A stretch of DNA of 6,286 bases, from NCBI GenBank assembly GCA_010032085.1, contig RGYL01000049.1, forward strand, positions 1 to 6,286. Reading direction: 5' to 3'. The translations under genes were made by a program, and so were the position numbers. The DNA is from Actinomycetota bacterium. GTDB lineage: Bacteria; Actinomycetota; Actinomycetes; Nanopelagicales; Nanopelagicaceae. Below the pieces are notes generated by a model. It was not told the origin of the DNA. It ran no database searches and worked only from the letters and a program-made list of their open reading frames with translations. Below, piece by piece: positions 1 to 5,060 of the stretch. Position 1 is the stretch's first letter. Every line of letters begins with the position of its first letter.

Positions 1-924
1 CATGAGATTTATCGCAAATGGCGCAAAATCTTTGATTCATATGAGGGCGACCGGATGGCCGTTGCTGAGGCATGGGTTTCGCCTGCCTCGCGCATCGCAC
101 TTTATTTAAGGAAGGATGAGTTAGCTAACTCATTTAACTTTGATTTTCTTACCTCAAAATGGACGCTTGAAGATCTTAAGAAAAACATAGATCTATCTTT
201 GAAGGCGATTCAAGAAGTTGGCGCCCCTGCATCATGGGTATTTAACAATCACGATGTGGTTCGCTCCGTTGATCGCTTCGCTCTTGGATTACAACCGGGA
301 ACTGGCGAAACAACGCTAGATCGCCATGGTGATGTCAATAAATTAGATCTCGAATTAGGCAAACGCAGAGCAAGAGCTGGTGCGCTCTTGATGTTGGCGC
401 TTCCAGGAGGCGCTTACATTTATCAGGGTGAAGAACTTGCCCTCCCTGAAGTAAGAGATATTCCAGAACATCGCTTGGAAGATCCAAGATGGAATATGTC
501 GAGCAAAACAGATAAAGGTAGAGATGGTTGTCGAGTTCCTCTTCCTTGGAAGAATTCTTCGGATTCAGCTTATGGATTTTCGGGCACAGCGAAAGTAAGT
601 CCTGATGAGGCGTGGCTACCACAACCTAATTGGTGGGGAAGTTACTCAGTTGAATCACAAGAAAAAGATCCAGCATCGACTTTGAATATGTATCGCCTTG
701 CACTGGAAATAAGACATAAAGAGAGTGGACTAGGCGATGGCGATATGGAGTGGTTTGACTTCGCTCCCAATGTCCTTGCATTTAATAGGCCGGGTGGATT
801 TACCTGTTTGGTGAATTTTGGTGGCGAAATAAAACTTCCCGAGGGTGAGTTGCTTGTTGCTAGCGCTCCCATCAGGGATTTCATTTTGCCCCCAGATACC
901 GCAGTCTGGATGCGCAGAAAGTGA
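1..924 (+). CDS. aglA: GH13 alpha-glucosidase, AglA/oligo-1,6-glucosidase type (5' end missing)
   Basis: The frame is open from base 1, so the gene starts upstream; about 307 C-terminal residues are visible out of the 520-560 usual for the family. The protein hydrolyses terminal alpha-glucosidic bonds of oligosaccharides such as maltose, isomaltose or trehalose-like sugars, probably in the cytoplasm because transport genes normally feed it. Seen: the acid/base Glu in AEAW (codon 67-69), the transition-state Asp in NNHD (codon 253-255) followed by VVR, and the YQGEEL motif (about 421-441) with a GRDGCRVPLPW block (about 514-549) typical of actinobacterial alpha-glucosidases. The C-terminal beta-sandwich ends in VWMRRK. 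The nucleophile Asp and the first half of the barrel lie outside the window. The stop TGA overlaps the next gene's GTG start. Exact substrate cannot be read; trehalose synthase is less likely given the GRDGCRVPLPW block. The downstream globin order recalls M. tuberculosis, where, from memory, aglA (Rv2471) neighbours glbO (Rv2470). Confidence 0.9.
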   Translation, partial: HEIYRKWRKIFDSYEGDRMAVAEAWVSPASRIALYLRKDELANSFNFDFLTSKWTLEDLKKNIDLSLKAIQEVGAPASWVFNNHDVVRSVDRFALGLQPGTGETTLDRHGDVNKLDLELGKRRARAGALLMLALPGGAYIYQGEELALPEVRDIPEHRLEDPRWNMSSKTDKGRDGCRVPLPWKNSSDSAYGFSGTAKVSPDEAWLPQPNWWGSYSVESQEKDPASTLNMYRLALEIRHKESGLGDGDMEWFDFAPNVLAFNRPGGFTCLVNFGGEIKLPEGELLVASAPIRDFILPPDTAVWMRRK

Positions 925-2129
925 TTAAAGAGCAGACTAGAACTGTAAGAGTTCTTGCATCTGCGCAGGTGCTAAATGGTTTGGGAGTAGCTGGAACAGT
1001 TGCGGCAGGATCGCTATTAGTTGCGTCAATTACTGATTCTGAGACCCTTGCTGGATTAGCCCAGACTTCATCAGTTCTCGGTGCAGCCGCATTGGCACTA
1101 CCACTTGCAAGGTTAACTTCAAGAGGAGGGCGAAGACTTGCGCTCTCGGTAGGTTACATAGCAGGCGTTGTTGGCTCTCTCTTTGCCATTCTTGGTGGGG
1201 TAAATGAGAACTTGATTCTCATGTTGTTAGGAACTTTTTTCGTTGGCGCAGCATCGGCTGCTGGATACCAAGCGCGTTTTGCCGCGATTGACCTTGCAAC
1301 AAACGAGACTCGAGCAAAGCAACTTTCATTTGTTGTTTGGGGCGTAACAATTGGAGCAGTCGCCGGACCAAATCTGATGGAACCTTCGGGAAATTTTGCT
1401 GAGGGCATAGGGCTGCCGCGGCTGGTTGGACCATATCTAATCTCTGCTGTAACTCTCTTTCTTGCAACGCTCGTAATCCAACTCTTCTTACGACCGGATC
1501 CATATCAATTAGCGGCAAAGCTGAATACCTCAAGAGTCGAAGTGAAGCGCTCGACAAAAGTTGCCCTTGCCCACATAAAAGGAAATCAACCCGCGCTCTT
1601 TGCAATTCTTTCAATCGCAATTGGCCATATCGCAATGGTCTCAGTGATGGTTATGACTCCCGTTCATATGGCACACGTTGACGTGACGCTCACAATCATC
1701 GGAATCGTCATAAGTATTCATGTACTTGGGATGTATGCCTTCTCACCCATAGTGGGATCCCTTAGCGATCGCCTCGGTCGCGTAACAACTATAAAAATCG
1801 GAGCGTTGATTCTTCTGCTCTCAACCCTGATCTCAGGATTTGCGGCTGCCGATGATGCGGTAACCCTAGGGATTGGACTCTTCTTGCTTGGACTTGGTTG
1901 GTCCTGCACGCTGATTGCAGGTTCGGCTTTCTTAACTGAATCTGTCGATCCTGAAATTAAAACTTCGGCACAAGGAGCAAGTGACTTGGTAATGAACCTC
2001 TCAGGAGCCGGCGGGGGAGCGCTCGCAGGAGTGATTATCGGAACGCTGTCGTATGGCTGGCTCTGTTTCTTTGCAGCAATTCCAGTTATGGCACTTGCGC
2101 TATGGTCATTTAAATTAAAAGAGAAATGA
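921..2129 (+). CDS. MFS transporter, 12 membrane segments
   Basis: This 402-residue major facilitator superfamily protein is an inner-membrane secondary transporter. Seen: alternating hydrophobic segments throughout, with the first beginning near residue 10, and a central cytoplasmic loop (roughly residues 190-220) rich in Lys/Arg between the two six-helix halves. There is a clear motif A copy in the second half, GSLSDRLGR at residues 279-287, and a weaker equivalent near residues 62-72 (LARLTSRGGRR). The start is GTG at 921, overlapping the glucosidase stop as GTGA, with no Shine-Dalgarno, so translation is probably coupled; no other start lies close by. The gene ends in an ATGA overlap with the globin gene. 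Being locked between an alpha-glucosidase and a haemoglobin suggests a sugar or drug/metabolite carrier, but substrate and direction cannot be inferred. The family is certain; the role is open. Confidence 0.9.
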   Translation: MIKEQTRTVRVLASAQVLNGLGVAGTVAAGSLLVASITDSETLAGLAQTSSVLGAAALALPLARLTSRGGRRLALSVGYIAGVVGSLFAILGGVNENLILMLLGTFFVGAASAAGYQARFAAIDLATNETRAKQLSFVVWGVTIGAVAGPNLMEPSGNFAEGIGLPRLVGPYLISAVTLFLATLVIQLFLRPDPYQLAAKLNTSRVEVKRSTKVALAHIKGNQPALFAILSIAIGHIAMVSVMVMTPVHMAHVDVTLTIIGIVISIHVLGMYAFSPIVGSLSDRLGRVTTIKIGALILLLSTLISGFAAADDAVTLGIGLFLLGLGWSCTLIAGSAFLTESVDPEIKTSAQGASDLVMNLSGAGGGALAGVIIGTLSYGWLCFFAAIPVMALALWSFKLKEK

Positions 2130-2503
2130 GCCGTTACGAGGAGATGGGTGGTCGAGCCACCTTTGAGAAATTAGTCTCGCACTTCTACGCCCTTGTTGCA
2201 GTAGATCCAATCCTTCGCCCGATGTATCCCGATGAAGACTTTAAAGGAGCAGCAGAGCGATTGTTGATGTTTTTAGAACAGTATTGGGGCGGTCCAACCA
2301 CATATAGCGAGCAACGTGGACACCCAAGATTGCGGATGCGCCATGCGCCGTTTCATATCGGTGAGAACGAGCGCGATGTGTGGCTTAAACATATGCGATC
2401 TGCAGTTAATGAGTTAGAGATGGGTGAGGATTTACGAGAAGAGTTGTGGAATTATCTCGTGGCTGCTGCGCACTCGATGGTTAATCAGCCGCGGACTTTT
2501 TGA
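2126..2503 (+). CDS. glbO: Group II truncated haemoglobin (trHbO/GlbO)
   Basis: A 125-residue 2-on-2 globin that binds haem and O2. In mycobacteria GlbO is linked to oxygen handling, peroxide/NO chemistry and membrane-associated respiration. Seen: TyrB10 at 21, TyrCD1 at 34, Ala at E7 (42) with Leu at E11 (46), proximal HisF8 at 73 within RMRHAPF, and TrpG8 at 86. These are all the group II signature positions, offset by exactly two from M. tuberculosis GlbO (23, 36, 44, 48, 75, 88). The FLEQYWGGP...YSEQRGHPRLRMRHAPF block is nearly identical to the mycobacterial protein. The length is normal, so it is intact. The ATG overlaps the transporter's stop (ATGA) with no good ribosome site, so it relies on coupling to upstream translation. 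Its last 19 bp also encode the end of the convergent channel gene. Linkage to alpha-glucosidase is shared with mycobacteria, but a biochemical reason is not established. Confidence 0.96.
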   Translation: MSRYEEMGGRATFEKLVSHFYALVAVDPILRPMYPDEDFKGAAERLLMFLEQYWGGPTTYSEQRGHPRLRMRHAPFHIGENERDVWLKHMRSAVNELEMGEDLREELWNYLVAAAHSMVNQPRTF

Positions 2504-3045
2504 GACTTATTTCCAACTTTTAGAATCTCACCATTTCTTAAGTACCAGAGAGTTCCTTTTTTATCGCGGATAGTTGTGATGCGAAGACCAACAGTTTCTA
2601 CGGTTCCGTTAACTTCCAGAACTTCAACTTCATCACCGACACCATATTGATCTTCAATCAACATGATGATTCCAGAGAAAACATCGCGCACAATTGTTTG
2701 TGCTCCAAGTCCGACTGCAAAACCAACAACGCCAGCAGATGCAACAAGTGGGCCAAGATCAACTCCAAGTTCGCCAAGAATCATGGCGCCTGCAATAAGA
2801 CCAATCAAAGCTTTAGAAGAACTATTCATCACTGATGCAGCCGTGCGAGCCCGTTCGCGCTGTCTTGTTGCCTGTGATCTTTCGCCCGGGATGAAATCGG
2901 CCTCAGCAACTTTTGAGAGCGCTTTCTTTATGGCTCGGATGGCTACTCTTTGGAGGATTAGCGCGACAAGCAGTATGACCAAAATCCGTACCGGGGCTCC
3001 AAGGAACCACTCGGCGGCCTCTTGGGCGCTTAAATCGAGCTTCAT
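2485..3045 (-). CDS. Short MscS-family mechanosensitive channel, ends after the beta domain
   Basis: A 186-residue membrane protein of the MscS (small-conductance mechanosensitive channel) superfamily, expected to open under membrane tension and release solutes during osmotic downshock. Seen: one N-terminal span (about residues 16-33), a polar basic linker (45-70), a second span (77-95), then the Gly/Ala-rich pore helix and its continuation (99-125, including GFAVGLGAQTIVRDVFSG). After that comes the beta domain (126-180, EDQYGVGDEVEV...NGTVETVGLRITTIRD...YLRNGEI). E. coli MscS has 286 residues and three spans. Here the C-terminal alpha/beta vestibule domain is missing; the protein stops soon after VGNKSQ. 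The frame beyond the stop (toward lower coordinates) meets another stop after about 11 codons and does not restore family-like sequence. The start is ATG at 3045, without a clear ribosome site. It is convergent with the globin gene and overlaps it by 19 bp; it is divergent from the HNH gene. Confidence 0.88.
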   Translation of the reverse strand: MKLDLSAQEAAEWFLGAPVRILVILLVALILQRVAIRAIKKALSKVAEADFIPGERSQATRQRERARTAASVMNSSSKALIGLIAGAMILGELGVDLGPLVASAGVVGFAVGLGAQTIVRDVFSGIIMLIEDQYGVGDEVEVLEVNGTVETVGLRITTIRDKKGTLWYLRNGEILKVGNKSQKVRG

Positions 3046-3056
3046 TTGAGCCGGAC

Positions 3057-3062
3057 TTTATA
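3057..3062 (-). promoter_or_regulatory. Candidate -10 box for the MscS-type gene
   Basis: On the minus strand this reads TATAAA, immediately followed by GT, so a shifted TAAAGT reading also fits the actinobacterial TANNNT pattern. It ends 11 bases before the ATG at 3045, implying a very short leader. A TTGGGC lies 19 bases upstream on the same strand, which is a wide and poor -35 match. It is a weak call by eye only. Confidence 0.3.
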
Positions 3063-3140
3063 AGAATTTAACCCTAATTCCGCCCAATTCTGACTCTCTT
3101 GAGGCAGGATTTCCCCCACGGCGCGAGCCACGCGTTGGAA

Positions 3141-3147
3141 AAAGGGG
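3141..3147 (+). promoter_or_regulatory. Ribosome binding site of the HNH gene
   Basis: AAAGGGG lies 9 bases before the GTG at 3157 and is a reasonable Shine-Dalgarno sequence. It supports the GTG as the true start, since no other plausible start with a ribosome site is close and the family sequence (LVLNATYEPLGVV) begins only a few residues in. Confidence 0.6.
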
Positions 3148-3156
3148 TTTAGAAAA

Positions 3157-3684
3157 GTGTCGGTAACGACGAGAAGGACTTTAGTTCTAAACGCCACCTA
3201 CGAGCCACTAGGTGTCGTTTCCGATAGACGCGCGCTCATTTTAGTTTTGAACAATCGGGCAACAATGGTTGAAGAATCCGATATTGAACTTCGTTATTCA
3301 TCTGGATCATTTGTGCTTCCCGCTGTCATCAGATTACATAAATTTGTGAAAATTCCTTATCGCCATACTGTTCCACTTTCACGGCGCGCAATCTTTGCCC
3401 GCGATGGCGGACGTTGTGTCTATTGCGCAGCAACAGCAACATCTATTGATCATGTTCTTCCGCGAAGCCGTGGTGGTGATCATTCATGGGATAACGTTGT
3501 GAGCGCATGTCATAAATGCAATCACTTGAAGGCAGATCGAACCTTGAAGGAACTAGGTTGGAGATTACGTTCTATTCCGCGCGAACCCGTTGGAGCAGCT
3601 TGGCGAATACTTGGTACGGGAAGAGCTGAGAAGCGTTGGGTCCCATATCTCGAACCATTTGGCGTCGTAGCCGCTACTGCTTAA
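3157..3684 (+). CDS. HNH endonuclease family protein, conserved in Actinobacteria
   Basis: A 175-residue protein with a zinc-supported HNH nuclease fold. Seen: an N-terminal region (residues 8-76) with the family opening LVLNATYEPLGVVSDRRAL, then the nuclease domain. That domain has Cys87 and Cys90 (CVYC), Asp98-His99 with the catalytic-type His, Asn113 in SWDNVV, and Cys118 and Cys121 (CHKCN) followed by HLKADR. The tail WRILGTG...RWVPYLEPFG is also typical of the actinobacterial group, so the gene is full length. HNH domains cut or nick DNA using one metal ion; the two CxxC pairs hold a structural zinc. The cellular role of this group is not known to me. It is not next to a methylase or restriction partner, so a restriction-modification role is not supported; a housekeeping DNA-processing or repair role is inference. 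The start is GTG with AAAGGGG upstream. The next gene begins 9 bp after the stop. Confidence 0.9.
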   Translation: MSVTTRRTLVLNATYEPLGVVSDRRALILVLNNRATMVEESDIELRYSSGSFVLPAVIRLHKFVKIPYRHTVPLSRRAIFARDGGRCVYCAATATSIDHVLPRSRGGDHSWDNVVSACHKCNHLKADRTLKELGWRLRSIPREPVGAAWRILGTGRAEKRWVPYLEPFGVVAATA

Positions 3685-3693
3685 ACTTCGACC

Positions 3694-3885
3694 ATGATTC
3701 TTGCACTTAATGAAGATGGCTCGATGCCCGGTGAACCACTTCCATTTATCGAAGCTATTACCTGGTTCTTCATCGCCCCAGTAGGAATCTTCCTCGCAGT
3801 TTGGCTCTTAGTAGTTGCAGCCGAAAATGTTAAGTCCAAGAAGCAACGCGTTAAGCAAGATGTTCTTACTCGGATTAACGAATAA
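3694..3885 (+). CDS. Small single-span membrane protein, unknown function
   Basis: A 63-residue protein that I do not recognise. Seen: an acidic N-terminus (NEDGSMPGEP), one hydrophobic span at about residues 21-43 (starting AITWFFIAPVGIFLAVW), then a strongly basic, charged tail (KSKKQRVKQ) ending in NE. By the positive-inside rule the tail should face the cytoplasm and the short N-terminus the outside. It lies 9 bp after the HNH gene and is probably on the same transcript. There is no clear ribosome site before ATG 3694; the in-frame ATG at 3724 would give a 53-residue version that keeps the whole span, so the start is uncertain. Its stop is one base away from the stop of the opposing small gene. 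Evidence that it is real is its clean span plus charged tail, the tight packing, and the lack of any better gene here. Confidence 0.65.
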   Translation: MILALNEDGSMPGEPLPFIEAITWFFIAPVGIFLAVWLLVVAAENVKSKKQRVKQDVLTRINE

Positions 3886-3892
3886 TTTATTC
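3880..3892. repeat. Perfect 13-bp palindrome joining two convergent stop codons
   Basis: GAATAA-T-TTATTC: each 6-bp arm is the terminal Glu codon plus the TAA stop of one of the two convergent small membrane-protein genes, with a single base between the stops. It is too AT-rich and short, with no loop, to be a normal intrinsic terminator. Confidence 0.7.
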
Positions 3893-4012
3893 CTCAAAAT
3901 CTGCCCCACGTCCTGTCGTTCCATTCTTTTTCTTCGGGGGATGTTCATAAATCCAAAGCAAAACGCCCAGCAATGCTGCGAATGCTATGAAAATGTAGAT
4001 CACAGTATCCAT
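3887..4012 (-). CDS. 41-residue membrane micropeptide coupled to corA
   Basis: A short gene on the minus strand. ATG is at 4012-4010 and TAA ends at 3887. The product opens MDTVIYIFIAFAALLGVLLW, a single hydrophobic span over residues 3-22, then YEHPPKKKN and a polar tail ending DFEE. The KKK after the span predicts N-terminus out and C-terminus in. Evidence that it is translated: a good Shine-Dalgarno (GAGGTGG, 6-base spacer) lies inside the last corA codons, the ATG directly follows the corA TAA with no gap, and the frame exactly fills the space between corA and the opposing small gene, leaving one base. It is probably co-translated with CorA and could be a small partner or regulator of that channel, but this is inference from position only. 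I recognise no family. A plus-strand reading across the same bases (3815-4018) looks like its shadow. Confidence 0.7.
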   Translation of the reverse strand: MDTVIYIFIAFAALLGVLLWIYEHPPKKKNGTTGRGADFEE

Positions 4013-4984
4013 TTATAGCCACCTCGCTTTCTTGAATTTGTAGTAGAGGAAGGCGCAACCAGAAAAAGTAAGTCCCATGATCAGTGGATAACCAAATTTC
4101 CAATTTAATTCGGGCATAAATTCAAAATTCATTCCATAAATTCCGGCGACCATAGTTGGAAATGCCGCGAGCGCAACCCACGCCGAAATTCGTCTCACAT
4201 CGCTGTTCTGTTGCACCTGCACCTGGGCTAGGTCTGCTTGGAGAGCCGCCGTTAGCAAAGAATCCATCCCAGCAGCATGCTCGCAGACCCTCGCCAGTTC
4301 ATCTGAGATATCTCGATAGAAGGGGCGAAGAGCATCAGGAAGGCCCGATCTTCCCTCGGAGACCAACCTTTGCAGTGGTGCGGCAAGGGGCTCGATGGCG
4401 TGGCGGTACTCGATAACTTCACGTTTTAGGGAGTAAATCTTCCGCGAAACGGACTTTCTTGATTCAGAGAAAACTTCATTTTCAATCTGTATGACATCTT
4501 TCTCTAGCTCGGATGCGATACTCGAATACTCGTCGATAACTCTACTTATAACTCCGTGCAATACGGCAAATGGACCAAGATTTAGGAACTCTGGATGTGA
4601 CTCTAATTCGCTTCGAACGGTTACTAATGGAGCACCATCTCCATGGCGAACAATTATTATGAATCTCGGGTTTATAAAACAAATTAGTTCACCAGTGGTA
4701 ACGGAACTTTTCTGGTCTTCGTAAAAAACCGTCCTGATTACAAATGTAATTACATCGCCATTCTCTTCAAGCTTTGCTCTCTGTTGAGCTTGTAAGGCAT
4801 CCTCAATGGCGGTTTCGTGCAAACGGAAAGAGCCGAGAACTTCTGTTATTTCCTCAATTGATGGTTGCGCGAGCCCAATCCATGCAAAGGCACCTTGATG
4901 GCTTTCAAGGAGGTTAAGTGAATGATTACCAGTTTTTTCAATTAGCCTCTGGCCATCAAGATAAAGCGCAGAATCGACTATCAC
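4013..4984 (-). CDS. corA: CorA-type Mg2+/Co2+ channel
   Basis: A 323-residue CorA/MIT family protein: a homopentameric inner-membrane channel for Mg2+ (also Co2+ or Ni2+), with a large cytoplasmic N-terminal domain that senses Mg2+. Seen: an N-terminal alpha/beta domain to about residue 150 (with EDALQAQQRAKLEENGDVITFVIRTV-type sequence), then long charged helices (about 155-255) forming the stalk. The first membrane span is at about 264-283 (AWVALAAFPTMVAGIY). The signature GMN is at residues 284-286, then the FEFMPEL loop, the second span at about 298-316, and a basic tail KFKKARWL. Length and order are normal. The start is GTG at 4984; the frame upstream has a stop within about 12 codons and no other start codon, so this is the first possible start. 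A -10-like box sits 6 bases upstream, suggesting a leaderless message. The 41-residue gene follows directly after the TAA. Confidence 0.95.
   Translation of the reverse strand: MIVDSALYLDGQRLIEKTGNHSLNLLESHQGAFAWIGLAQPSIEEITEVLGSFRLHETAIEDALQAQQRAKLEENGDVITFVIRTVFYEDQKSSVTTGELICFINPRFIIIVRHGDGAPLVTVRSELESHPEFLNLGPFAVLHGVISRVIDEYSSIASELEKDVIQIENEVFSESRKSVSRKIYSLKREVIEYRHAIEPLAAPLQRLVSEGRSGLPDALRPFYRDISDELARVCEHAAGMDSLLTAALQADLAQVQVQQNSDVRRISAWVALAAFPTMVAGIYGMNFEFMPELNWKFGYPLIMGLTFSGCAFLYYKFKKARWL
4019..4025 (-). promoter_or_regulatory. Ribosome binding site of the 41-residue gene inside corA
   Basis: The minus strand reads GAGGTGG, then CTATAA, then ATG. The site lies within the final Ala-Arg-Trp codons of corA and its spacer contains the corA stop. 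It is one of the best Shine-Dalgarno matches in the window and decides the start of the micropeptide gene. Confidence 0.6.
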
Positions 4985-4990
4985 GGAGTG

Positions 4991-5019
4991 ATTATCTGCC
5001 TTGCGGAGTAGGACTTAAA
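4991..5019 (-). promoter_or_regulatory. Candidate corA promoter giving a leaderless mRNA
   Basis: On the minus strand, TTTAAG (5019-5014) and GATAAT (4996-4991) are 17 bases apart, resembling -35 and -10 boxes. GATAAT is 6 bases from the GTG at 4984, so transcription would start at or next to the start codon. No Shine-Dalgarno is present at the usual distance, which agrees with a leaderless message. The -35 match is only partial, so this remains a prediction. Confidence 0.4.
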
Positions 5020-5051
5020 GGTAGGCGGGAGATGTTCACTTATTCTTCATT

Positions 5052-5056
5052 GAGGG
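5052..5056 (+). promoter_or_regulatory. Ribosome binding site of the glutamate dehydrogenase gene
   Basis: GAGGG with a 4-base spacer to ATG 5061. The spacer is slightly short, but the site favours this ATG over the in-frame ATG at 5106, which has no comparable site. Confidence 0.45.
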
Positions 5057-5060
5057 TTCA

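Larger units (their letters stand above)
3046..3156. promoter_or_regulatory. Divergent intergenic region between the MscS-type gene and the HNH gene
   Basis: These 111 bases must carry the promoters for both flanking genes. The half nearest the channel gene is AT-rich and the half nearest the HNH gene is GC-rich with a CCACGCGTTGG near-palindrome at 3129-3139. I see no strong operator. The plus-strand promoter for the HNH gene could not be assigned: TTGAGG at 3099-3104 resembles a -35 box but no -10 box sits at the right distance. Confidence 0.5.
4985..5060. other. Divergent intergenic region between corA and the glutamate dehydrogenase gene
   Basis: It is 76 bases long and holds the candidate corA promoter. 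On the plus strand, TATTCT (5041-5046) fits the TANNNT pattern for the dehydrogenase gene but has no convincing -35 box and would leave only a few bases of leader. No operator-like palindrome or riboswitch fold is visible; the space is too short for a Mg2+ riboswitch. Confidence 0.5.

Noticed and set aside
1154..1635. Minus-strand frames of 84 and 138 residues inside the MFS gene
   Set aside because: They lie wholly within a well-supported transporter gene and their products (Leu/Arg/Gln-rich) show no domain features.
2504..2540. Possible terminator for the aglA-MFS-glbO operon just after glbO (GAGA...TCTC with a T-run)
   Set aside because: The arms are only 4 bp with a very long loop and the T-run is inside the loop, so it does not form a credible intrinsic terminator.
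2647..3049. Long plus-strand reading frames opposite the MscS-type gene
   Set aside because: They are the antisense of a clear channel gene, have no family-like sequence, and give low-complexity Ser/Ala/Thr/Arg-rich products.
3129..3139. CCACGCGTTGG as a repressor operator
   Set aside because: It is an imperfect palindrome seen once, matches no operator I can name, and has no second copy in the window.
3815..4018. Plus-strand 67-residue frame across the gap between the HNH operon and corA
   Set aside because: It overlaps the tail of the 63-residue gene and runs antisense to the 41-residue gene; the product is Cys/Asn-rich with no span, and it has no ribosome site. The minus-strand reading has far better signals.
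4156..4724. Plus-strand frames opposite corA
   Set aside because: Antisense shadows of an intact CorA gene with Pro/Arg-rich products.
4985..5060. Mg2+ riboswitch (M-box or ykkC-like) upstream of corA
   Set aside because: Only 76 bases separate the two divergent genes and the likely corA message has no leader, leaving no room for an aptamer.
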